A stretch of 36,702 nt of DNA from positions 1 to 36,702 of the forward strand of contig NZ_JXQV01000022.1 of NCBI RefSeq assembly GCF_000834635.1. Direction: 5' to 3'. This document shows positions 1-6,483 of the stretch, piece by piece (within the stretch, counting starts at the first letter, position 1; the number at the start of each line of letters is the position of its first letter). The translations under genes and the position numbers were made by a program. This DNA is from Agrobacterium tumefaciens. GTDB taxonomy: Bacteria; Pseudomonadota; Alphaproteobacteria; Rhizobiales; Rhizobiaceae. The notes under the pieces were generated by a model. The model was not told the origin of the DNA, made no database searches, and saw only the letters and a program-made list of their open reading frames with translations.

Positions 1-20
1 CCGCTCCAGTTCTCATTCAT
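1..20 (-). CDS. Possible 5' end of a CDS leaving the window
   Basis: Reading the minus strand, an ATG at 20-18 opens a frame (MNENWSG) that runs off the left edge. An AGGGG Shine-Dalgarno-like block lies at 34-30, about nine bases upstream, and the upstream DNA is AT-rich as expected of a promoter region. Only six full codons are visible, so no family can be named and the call rests on start codon, ribosome site and context. Confidence 0.3.
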
Positions 21-841
21 CTGCCAATTCCCCTCGATTTTAACGGTTTTCAGCCGGTTTCTGCACTTGCTTGAGTTGATTCATATAAAATCGTACACGG
101 CTGCAGGCTGGCCAAAAATCAAATTGTCGGTCAATAATATATTTTTCCACGCCAAATCGCTCCGCAAATATATTTTTATACATGCGGTAAAACGAATTCA
201 GCTTTTATACATATTTGTTGCTTGCTTCCCCGGCGAAACCACCTTTCTCCTTGAAGATACAAATTCGCGTTCGCGGACTCAAAGAGCCCACGCTGTAACA
301 ATATTTGCGCATCAAGCATGAAGCCGACGAGCCATTTTAACGGGGCGCTGGAAGCTGCCTCGAAAATTGTATTCTATGTGGCACCTTTCAGCGCCCCGAT
401 CATTCCATCATCCGCTATGGCCGACACACGGGCCCTGTGCGTCGGCTTAACTCCTGCCTGCTATCAATGCCTTTTGCTCACATTCCCCTTAGTGCCAACT
501 CAACCCCATTCACCTGCCACCTCGCTCTCACCTGATCGAACGTCATGGCTTGCGTCTTTCCATCACGATCATTCCTGCTTCACCTCCCACCTGGAGTACC
601 AGCGTGGAAATTGATCGCAAAAAGACCATAGCGGAATAATGTCTCTCGGTAAAGGCTTATGTGATTATTTTCCTATTTTGGATGTGGACAATAAAAGGGG
701 TGTCATATGCGTCACGACCAAATGATACAGCCGACTTTCGGCTTAAGGCTACTATTGGCCCATTGTGGACATATGAGTTGTTTCAAGCAAAAGTTGAGCT
801 AAGCTCTTCAAGGTCAACTGGAATTTAAATTTGGAGATCAA
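21..841. other. Gene-poor AT-rich stretch with short repeats
   Basis: I see no convincing gene here. The open frames at 67-321 and 318-614 have no ribosome site and low-complexity translations. The stretch does hold an exact 11-bp direct repeat AATATATTTTT at 136-146 and 167-177, a repeated TTTTATACAT at 174-183 and 203-212, and an imperfect hairpin at 420-446 (GCCGAC/GTCGGC arms) without a T-tract. The repeats lie upstream of the putative leftward gene at the window edge and may be its regulatory region. Confidence 0.45.
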
Positions 842-997
842 ATGAAAAAACATCTGCCAAGTGTTTTAGGCGGCATCGCCGCTGGCCTATCATCGTCGTT
901 TGCAGGTGCTTTCGACGCACCATTTTGGGTGTTATGCATTGCGGCGGGATGCGGAGCTTTCGCGGGAACCTACCTCGGGCAGAAGCTCGCTGGCTAA
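842..997 (+). CDS. Small hydrophobic membrane protein (51 aa)
   Basis: This short gene encodes 51 residues beginning MKKHLPSVLGG. A GGAG ribosome site at 833-836 lies five bases before the ATG. The sequence is rich in Gly, Ala and small hydrophobics and can form two membrane helices, roughly residues 6-23 and 28-46, separated by a short DAP turn, with a Lys-containing N-terminus and a GQKLAG tail. No family is recognised. The combination of ribosome site, start and membrane-compatible composition makes it more likely real than chance. Function unknown. Confidence 0.55.
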   Translation: MKKHLPSVLGGIAAGLSSSFAGAFDAPFWVLCIAAGCGAFAGTYLGQKLAG

Positions 998-1101
998 AGG
1001 AACCCATCAAGGGCACAATGTCCGCAGTTGGCCCAAAGCGGTCATGGTGTCCACAGACCAGGTGCTTGTGCTAGCATTGAAAAAGATAGATACCGATTGT
1101 C

Positions 1102-1761
1102 ATGAGAGCACGAAAAGCACTGGCACTATTCTGCGTCATCGTTAGTGCGATCTCGGGGCACGAATCGGCATTCGGAGATGTGGTGACAAGAAGTGAAATT
1201 ATCCGACAAATTAAGGCATCTGCGCTTGAGGTCGAGATAAATACAATTTTTGAATTGGAGTTGGGCGAGCCGCCGCAAATCGATGGTGACCAATATGAAG
1301 TCAGCCCTGAAGGCTCTCAGCAATTCGCAATGGATGGTAGTGGCGGAACGTTCAACCTGATGCCGGACGGCAAAATTCTTCTAATCGACTCTGAGGGATC
1401 ATTCGGGATCGTCGCGTCCGACTTTAACGAGTTTGTCGCTATAGCCACGGGATTACCAAGCTGGCGTGACGCGTTGAGATTCGTAGGCGAGCCAGATTTA
1501 CGGGAAGCGCGTGCCGCCTGGGCTGCATATATTCAAAAATGGGGCTTGGACGACGCATTAAACAAGCCGTGGCCATATGAGCCCTTAGGCTATTCTGTCG
1601 CGACGCCCGGCGAGGCAAGGGAAGCTATCCGGAAACGGCTAGGTGTTGGTGCTTCCGCTGATCCCTTCGCTGCGCTCTACCGCGCAGTGAACGAGCTTAA
1701 CGACGGGGTGGCTGTTTCTTGGCAGGGCGAACCACTCATTCTTTTTGGGCGTCAACCCTAG
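1102..1761 (+). CDS. SMI1/KNR4 (SUKH)-like protein with N-terminal signal peptide
   Basis: This 219-residue protein starts with a signal-peptide-like segment (basic MRARK, hydrophobic LALFCVIVSAI, possible cleavage after SAFG). Residues about 70-125 resemble the SUKH/SMI1-KNR4 fold pattern: a GGTFNLMPDGKI strand, an IDSEGSFGIVASDF strand-turn, then an EFVAIATGLPSWRDAL helix. SUKH proteins are best known as immunity proteins of polymorphic toxins and as general protein-binding modules, and they are normally cytoplasmic, so export would be unusual. No toxin gene lies next to it. It is a lone gene in an accessory-looking region. The family call is from pattern recognition only; the alternative is an unclassified exported protein. 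Confidence 0.5.
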   Translation: MRARKALALFCVIVSAISGHESAFGDVVTRSEIIRQIKASALEVEINTIFELELGEPPQIDGDQYEVSPEGSQQFAMDGSGGTFNLMPDGKILLIDSEGSFGIVASDFNEFVAIATGLPSWRDALRFVGEPDLREARAAWAAYIQKWGLDDALNKPWPYEPLGYSVATPGEAREAIRKRLGVGASADPFAALYRAVNELNDGVAVSWQGEPLILFGRQP

Positions 1762-1875
1762 ATGCGCCCATACTTGCTGCCGGTGAGCGTCCCATGATGA
1801 AAACCGCCTACCGGTCAACGTCCGCTTCTGGCGCGTTTGAGCTATGACGGCAGTCGGCCCAGAAGGGGCATGGTT

Positions 1876-2535
1876 ATGGAGTCTGAGATCAAGGTGAAAA
1901 TAGCACGCAAAATCCGCCTCCTTACAATGGGGTTGCTACTTTCGACATCGACCGTCTACGGAGGCTTAGTTGCTGTAGCGTCAAAACAACAGGCGAAGGG
2001 CGTAATTTCGGACGTAACAATATATTTGGATCATCCGATCCTTTCGAGCGGAGGGACAGTGATGGTGCTGCCCACTGAGGTCGGGAAGGAAGTCTGGGCG
2101 CAGCAGCAGGGGCTAGAGAACCCGGCTGAGGGAGATCGCGTGCTTGACAATGTAAGGCCGACCCAGAGTTCGGATCGCCGACTGGGCGTAATCGTCTTTG
2201 CGCCGGTGAGCGTTGTGCGTTTCCATTTTCCACGTGGCGGCAACTACAAGTTCGCCTTCGCGCCGCTGGATCGAAGCAAGGCATCCGACCTAGAAGGCCG
2301 CACCAAGCTCTTACGACACGGTGAAGGCACGGATGTCGATCCGAGGACCGGCAAGGATGTGCATCAGCCGCGTATTATAACCGTCCACGTCATGGGGACG
2401 GAAGCAAATGAAGAGAAAAGCCTCGACGCCGATACAGGGACGAAGTTCGTGGCGCTGGAGCACTACTACACGTGCCGAAAGTTCGAGCAGGCGGTTGCGT
2501 GTGATGCGTCTTCTGATCGAGATGAGAGACCTTAA
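1876..2535 (+). CDS. Hypothetical membrane-anchored or exported protein
   Basis: I do not recognise this protein. From the ATG at 1876 it has 219 residues. An AAGGGG block at 1863-1868 sits seven bases upstream of that ATG, which favours it over earlier in-frame starts at 1837 and 1870. The N-terminus is basic (KVKIARKIR) followed by one hydrophobic segment (LLTMGLLLSTSTVYGGLVAVA), giving an N-in signal anchor or an uncleaved signal. The rest is soluble, beta-rich in appearance, with two cysteines near the C-terminus (YTCRKFEQAVAC). It could be a periplasmic protein; no catalytic motif is evident. Confidence 0.55.
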   Translation: MESEIKVKIARKIRLLTMGLLLSTSTVYGGLVAVASKQQAKGVISDVTIYLDHPILSSGGTVMVLPTEVGKEVWAQQQGLENPAEGDRVLDNVRPTQSSDRRLGVIVFAPVSVVRFHFPRGGNYKFAFAPLDRSKASDLEGRTKLLRHGEGTDVDPRTGKDVHQPRIITVHVMGTEANEEKSLDADTGTKFVALEHYYTCRKFEQAVACDASSDRDERP

Positions 2536-2751
2536 ACATGGACCGTATTGGCATAGGAGCACCACGCATGTCGATCCTACGGTCGTCCGCTTGTGGCGCG
2601 AGGCTGACGCCAACGCAACTCCCTGCATCTAGGGTGATTTAGGTTCGCATTTATGCGGAGGCCTGTCGCCGTCTTCTATACTACGTCAGCAGCCGGGGGT
2701 GCGCTTCTCTTCTTTTTGACAACTGCTAAATCGCCAGCTAAGCCTACACGC

Positions 2752-2921
2752 ATGGGGCGACTACCAAAGAGCGCGAAGAGAAGAAAGTCTGTCTCACTGA
2801 AGAAATGCTCGAACACATTGAAGGGATCGTTGCTAAGAACCGCATGGCTGCGTTCATTCTTGAGGTGATTGAAAACGAGTTGGCAGATCGAATAGGCAGG
2901 GGAACGGATAATGGCCAATGA
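2752..2921 (+). pseudogene. Apparently frameshifted ribbon-helix-helix-like small gene
   Basis: One frame from the ATG at 2752 reads MGRLPKSAKRRKSVSL. Where it becomes implausible, the next frame reads TEEMLEHIEGIVAKNRMAAF and on to a TGA at 2919-2921. Joined near 2797-2802 the two give KSVSL-TEEMLEHIE, a basic beta strand followed by amphipathic helices, as in ribbon-helix-helix antitoxins. Neither frame alone gives a full gene with a good start. The end overlaps the next gene's ATG (2911), as in a coupled operon. It could instead be an intact gene with a sequencing error, or a shorter ORF starting at the internal ATG of EEM. Confidence 0.35.
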
Positions 2922-3618
2922 GAATGACGCGCACGGGGTGTTCGCAGAACTTGAAGATGTCATTCGCACGGTGCCAGATATCTATTTTTCATGGGGAGCT
3001 CCTGAACACTTCGAATGGTTAGGCAGAGCGAGGGCGATCCTATCTCACAGGTTGGTCGACAAGGAGATCGAAGCGAGGGTGCTCACGCCTCAAGCTCTCA
3101 GCAATCAATCTAGCAGCACGGCTAGAGGCCAAATATTAGTGCTTCTTCAAAACGCCAGACATCAACTTCGGATGGCCACTGTCGGCCCGATTGGTGTAGC
3201 TGTCGGCAAAGGTATGTCATTCGAATATTTCGATCACCTCCGCCGGCTCATCGAACAAGCGCAGAGCGACCTTTTTTTCGTAGACCCTTACCTCGATGCG
3301 GATTTTGTCAGTAAGTATCTTCCGTTTACGCGACCGGGTGTGACTATTCGTCTACTAGCCCGGGAAAGGATTAAGACGCTAACCCCCGCCGTAAAAGCGT
3401 TCGTTGCCCAGCACGGCAACTCGATTGAAGTTCGTATCGGGTCAGGTTTCCACGATAGATATCTTTTTGTCGATCAAAGAAATGGAATTGCGTCCGGGGC
3501 TTCTTTTAAGGACGGGGGCTTCAAGACCCCAACCGTCCTACTAGAACTCTCGGATACGCTTTCAAGCGTGATGGACATCTACGAGAAACTATGGGGCGAA
3601 AGCCCCATAACATCATAG
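2911..3618 (+). CDS. Phospholipase D-like protein with HDR in place of HKD
   Basis: This 235-residue protein has a C-terminal PLD-like half. Residues 108-150 give a helix-strand-helix with LFFVDPYLD, as in PLD nucleases and transferases. Residues 181-200 contain HDRYLFVD followed by SGASFK, which corresponds to the HxKxxxxD...GSxN motif but with H181-D182-R183 replacing HKD and Ser198 in the GS/N position. The N-terminal 100 residues are mainly helical and unrecognised. An AGGGGA ribosome site precedes the ATG and a T-tracted hairpin follows the stop. Such single-motif HDR proteins occur near defence and toxin-antitoxin loci, but function here is not established. Two copies (dimer) would be needed to form a PLD active site. 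Confidence 0.6.
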   Translation: MANENDAHGVFAELEDVIRTVPDIYFSWGAPEHFEWLGRARAILSHRLVDKEIEARVLTPQALSNQSSSTARGQILVLLQNARHQLRMATVGPIGVAVGKGMSFEYFDHLRRLIEQAQSDLFFVDPYLDADFVSKYLPFTRPGVTIRLLARERIKTLTPAVKAFVAQHGNSIEVRIGSGFHDRYLFVDQRNGIASGASFKDGGFKTPTVLLELSDTLSSVMDIYEKLWGESPITS

Positions 3619-3642
3619 CCGTCCGCGCTTTTTAGCTACGGG

Positions 3643-3661
3643 AGCGGGGTCCGCTTTTTTT
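3643..3661 (+). terminator. Rho-independent terminator
   Basis: A five-bp stem AGCGG/CCGCT (3643-3647 with 3651-3655) encloses GGT and runs straight into seven T residues. It lies 25 bases after the stop of the PLD-like gene and would end that transcript. Confidence 0.6.
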
Positions 3662-3762
3662 CCAAAGCCGTCATTGATGCGCTCATCGTCAAAACTATAA
3701 GCGCAGGGTCTCAGTTGGTTATGGGGATGCCGTAGTTGAAAGCAAGGATGAGAGGAGCATAT

Positions 3763-3930
3763 ATGGAATTTTTGAAGACGCTTCTCTCCCATTGCGTCGC
3801 CTTAGGTATTCTTTTCGGAGGAATGATTCTGCTATTTACGAATATGAGGTTCGATTGGGCGACCTATGTATTCTGCGCATGCATTGGCGCTTTTGCCGTA
3901 TTCGTTTACTGGCCTAGAAGCAAACGATAG
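3763..3930 (+). CDS. Small two-helix membrane protein (55 aa)
   Basis: From the ATG at 3763, preceded by AGAGGA at 3751-3756 with six-base spacing, this encodes 55 residues (MEFLKTLLSHCVALG...). An in-frame ATG at 3736 lacks such a site. Two hydrophobic helices are visible, about residues 6-25 and 31-48, separated by NMRFDW, with a basic WPRSKR tail that predicts a cytoplasmic C-terminus. No family recognised. It sits alone between a terminator and the BrnA-like gene. Confidence 0.55.
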   Translation: MEFLKTLLSHCVALGILFGGMILLFTNMRFDWATYVFCACIGAFAVFVYWPRSKR

Positions 3931-4120
3931 TTCACCTTCAGGGCCGCCACTATGCTGGACGTGCCAGCAATGGCCGCCTAACTTAAACTAAGCCGTCTCC
4001 TACAAAGTCGGGGCGGTTCAAGCCACCTTGCCGAGAGGCACCCGCCGGACGATACTAGCAAAAACGCAACCGCCTGTGACTCGCTGGCTTGCGTATACAC
4101 CAACCGTCAGAAAGCACCCC

Positions 4121-4360
4121 ATGGCACCCCGCAGACCGCTAAACCCACGAGACGCAGCTGAAGCGTTGTTTTCTGCGCCCAAGAAGGTCGCGGCTCCTGC
4201 CGTGGAAAAACGGGCTATTCCCGGGACCAAGGAACTGGTGAGCCTGAAGATTGACAGCGATGTTCTGGCGCATTTTCAGGAAGATGGCCCCGGCTGGCAG
4301 GAGCGTATGAACGATGTTCTGCGGGCCACTATGTTGGCGGAAGACGACAAGGAGGCTTGA
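4121..4360 (+). CDS. BrnA-like antitoxin, solitary
   Basis: The 79-residue protein ends with the signature region of BrnA/DUF4415 antitoxins: VSLKIDSDVLAHFQEDGPGW then QERMNDVLRATM, a beta strand and two helices of a ribbon-helix-helix DNA-binding fold. In typical loci the brnT toxin lies directly upstream; here 3931-4120 contains no BrnT-like ORF, so this is an orphan. Start chosen at ATG 4121 (MAPRRPLNPRDAAEALF), since the longer frame begins with a TTG at 4028. It may act as an autonomous repressor or as a remnant that protects against other BrnT toxins. Confidence 0.65.
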   Translation: MAPRRPLNPRDAAEALFSAPKKVAAPAVEKRAIPGTKELVSLKIDSDVLAHFQEDGPGWQERMNDVLRATMLAEDDKEA

Positions 4361-4384
4361 GGCGGCGGCAGGTCGTTTCTGGTT

Positions 4385-4693
4385 TTAAACGAGGGACACC
4401 TTTGTGCCGCTATCCAGGACGATGTGCAGGTCTCGGATCATTCCGGCGGCTAGCAGGAACGTTTCTTGTAGCTTGGCATCATCAGCCGAGCCCTGATCTG
4501 CCGCTGATGCGGTTGTCTTGATATCTGCAAGGGTATCATGGCCGGGGCCTTTGGGTATGCCAGCGGCCTCGCGCAAATCTTCTATCTTTGCCACGGCGCG
4601 CTGCAGCATGTGGCGCTTATGGGACGCATCAAGGCGCTCCATGCGGTTGGCATCTCGAACAAGTTCGCCAATGATATCTGTCGTCAGGCTCAT
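4385..4693 (-). CDS. Hypothetical helical protein (102 aa)
   Basis: This leftward gene starts at ATG 4693 and encodes 102 residues, almost all predicted helix: MSLTTDIIGELVRDANRMER, then HMLQRAVAKIEDLREAAGIP, a Gly/Ala-rich linker, and LQETFLLAAGMIRDLHIVLD. It contains no Cys and no membrane segment. I do not recognise a family. Its stop faces the BrnA-like gene 24 bases away, so the two are convergent. Confidence 0.5.
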   Translation of the reverse strand: MSLTTDIIGELVRDANRMERLDASHKRHMLQRAVAKIEDLREAAGIPKGPGHDTLADIKTTASAADQGSADDAKLQETFLLAAGMIRDLHIVLDSGTKVSLV

Positions 4694-4856
4694 GCTTCAT
4701 GAAAATGCCAGTCGCGCCTGATACGTCAACCCTGGGTGGGGCGGAAATTCGCGATGGCTTTCATTTCATTTTGCATGTGATCGAACCGCATCACGCTTTG
4801 ATGGTTATCTGAAGCAGGAGATGCCGTTGCGAAGGCCGATGGGGTGAGAATGCGAC

Positions 4857-5372
4857 ATGCGGACTGAACATTTTATGCTGCCCGAAAGCGACTGGGTGCC
4901 GAACAACCCGAACTTTCCCGTGATCATCTACCGGCAGATTGATTTGGCCGGTGGTTGTGCTGACTTTGAGGCTGTCTTTGCTGCCTGCGGGTGGACGGGC
5001 ATTTGGCGCAACGGCGTATTCGATTATCACCACTATCACAGCCATGCGCATGAGGTTCTGGGCATTGGGCGTGGGGGTGCCAAGCTTCAAATTGGCGGGC
5101 CGGATGGGCCTGTGCTGGATGTGACCCAGGGGGACTGCCTGATACTGCCTGCCGGAACGGGGCATCGCAACATTGAGAGCTCGCCAGAGTTTCAAGTCGT
5201 TGGCGCCTATCCGCCCGGACAAAGTGCCGATATTCAGCGCGCTGCGCCGACAGCGGCGATGCTGGCCACGATTGCGGCGCTGCCCAAGCCAGACAGCGAT
5301 CCTGCTCTGGCTTCATCTGGTGGGTTGAACGCGCTGTGGCGGGAGACGGCTGGTAGCGCGATGCGGCGCTGA
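4857..5372 (+). CDS. YjlB-like cupin protein
   Basis: The 171-residue protein is a single-domain cupin of the YjlB type. After an N-terminal extension typical of that family (residues 1-45), residues 56-66 give YHHYHSHAHEV, which supplies the metal-binding His cluster and Glu of cupin motif 1. Residues 89-102 (GDCLILPAGTGHRN) give motif 2 with its His. Metal-dependent dioxygenase, isomerase or sugar-binding roles are all known for cupins; the substrate here cannot be inferred. The gene stands alone, followed by a short hypothetical gene on the same strand. Confidence 0.8.
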   Translation: MRTEHFMLPESDWVPNNPNFPVIIYRQIDLAGGCADFEAVFAACGWTGIWRNGVFDYHHYHSHAHEVLGIGRGGAKLQIGGPDGPVLDVTQGDCLILPAGTGHRNIESSPEFQVVGAYPPGQSADIQRAAPTAAMLATIAALPKPDSDPALASSGGLNALWRETAGSAMRR

Positions 5373-5492
5373 TTGGCTTGCAAATAAAGGGTTTGCACGG
5401 TGCTATCACGAAGATGGGTGATGGGCTGACGGAACAAACGGCGATCAGGCTTGTTGTTTTCGACTAGCTTAGTTTCTCATATGCGGTGCAAA

Positions 5493-5756
5493 ATGGATTC
5501 TCGCGTTGATAACGCTGCTCTTCCCCTGCTTTCTTCTCAAGACCTTGAAGAAATTGACCGTTTTCACACCGCCTGGTGTGAGGAAAACGACGTGAGCAAA
5601 ACCGACGAAAGAGCGGTGGAAGTGGCATCTGCCCTGATCGACTGGTATGTGAAAAGCCCGTCCTACCGCCAGCGCGCCAAGCTGGACCGCCCGCCTGATG
5701 TGCCTGTTTCGCAGGAAATTGAGGCTTTGCTGAAAGACCTTGGACAGGCGACGTAA
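5493..5756 (+). CDS. Hypothetical small acidic protein
   Basis: From ATG 5493 this encodes 87 residues (MDSRVDNAALPLLSSQ...). In-frame ATGs at 5481 and 5451 are possible; none has a strong ribosome site. The protein is acidic and helical (LEEIDRFHTAWCEENDV, ERAVEVASALIDWYVK) and soluble, without recognised motifs. Codon composition matches its neighbours. Confidence 0.5.
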   Translation: MDSRVDNAALPLLSSQDLEEIDRFHTAWCEENDVSKTDERAVEVASALIDWYVKSPSYRQRAKLDRPPDVPVSQEIEALLKDLGQAT

Positions 5757-5991
5757 GGCAAGCGATGCAGTGTTTCCGGGCTGGATTTTAGTTTCAGGCC
5801 TGTGCAGGCATATAACCTTCAACAGCTGATTCAATTTTTGAACTTAGAATGGATGATCACCGCCAAGTCATGCAATAAATAGGAATGCCGCATTAGCAGA
5901 ATATTAAACACACTTTGATCGCGGTGTTAGGCATTATAGATCTGCAAGGAATAACTGATATTGTCTCATGTTGTCGAACTGAGGCCTTTCC

Positions 5992-6483
5992 ATGCAAAAT
6001 CGCCGTCAATTTATGCTCTATTCCGCCCTTGCTCTTAGCGGGCTTTCTACAACGAGAGAGGCCTATTCTGGCCAGCCCATACTCAAGATAAACGGGTCCA
6101 TATCGGGAGCGAATAGATCCTTTGTGCTTGACCTCGCCGCGATGGACGCGATGCCAAAGACGTCTTTTGCTACATCGACGCCTTGGCATAAGGGTGTGAC
6201 TGAATTTAGCGGTGTAACTTTGCGGGATTGTCTTGCTGGTCTGAAACTCAGCGGCACAAAGCTACAACTCATTGCTCTTAACGACTACGTCGTTGAGGCA
6301 AGCTTTTCAGAGCTTCAGGCAGCTGACGCGCTTCTCGCTACCCGCCAGAACGGAAACATCATGCCCGTTAGCGACAAGGGTCCGATTTTCCTTATCTTTC
6401 CTTTCGATAGCCGCCCTGAATTGCAACATCAGAGCTATTACAGCCGTGCTGTCTGGCAACTAGCCGAAATCAATATCCTATGA
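5992..6483 (+). CDS. Tat-exported molybdopterin-oxidoreductase-domain-like protein
   Basis: This 163-residue protein begins NRRQFMLYSALALSGL, a twin-arginine signal, so it is probably exported folded to the periplasm. The remainder matches the compact sulfite-oxidase-type molybdopterin-binding fold (LKINGSI...FVLDLAAMDAMP...FSGVTLRDCLAGLKLSG...LNDYVVEASFSEL...FLIFPFDSRPEL). In catalytic members a Cys that binds molybdenum precedes the GV-L segment; here that stretch is FATSTPWHKGVTEFSGV and has no Cys, the only mature Cys being residue 80. It therefore looks like a binding or sensing version. Its stop overlaps the next gene's start (ATGA, 6480-6483), so it is coupled to the GGDEF-EAL protein and may feed it a periplasmic signal. 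Confidence 0.7.
   Translation: MQNRRQFMLYSALALSGLSTTREAYSGQPILKINGSISGANRSFVLDLAAMDAMPKTSFATSTPWHKGVTEFSGVTLRDCLAGLKLSGTKLQLIALNDYVVEASFSELQAADALLATRQNGNIMPVSDKGPIFLIFPFDSRPELQHQSYYSRAVWQLAEINIL

Noticed and set aside
67..614. Two open frames on the plus strand (67-321 and 318-614)
   Set aside because: No ribosome site, no domain or coding-like composition; the translations are low in coherent structure and overlap AT-rich repeats.
2408..2632. Open frame MKRKASTPIQ... overlapping the unknown exported protein
   Set aside because: It lies mostly inside the longer gene in another frame and shows no independent signal.
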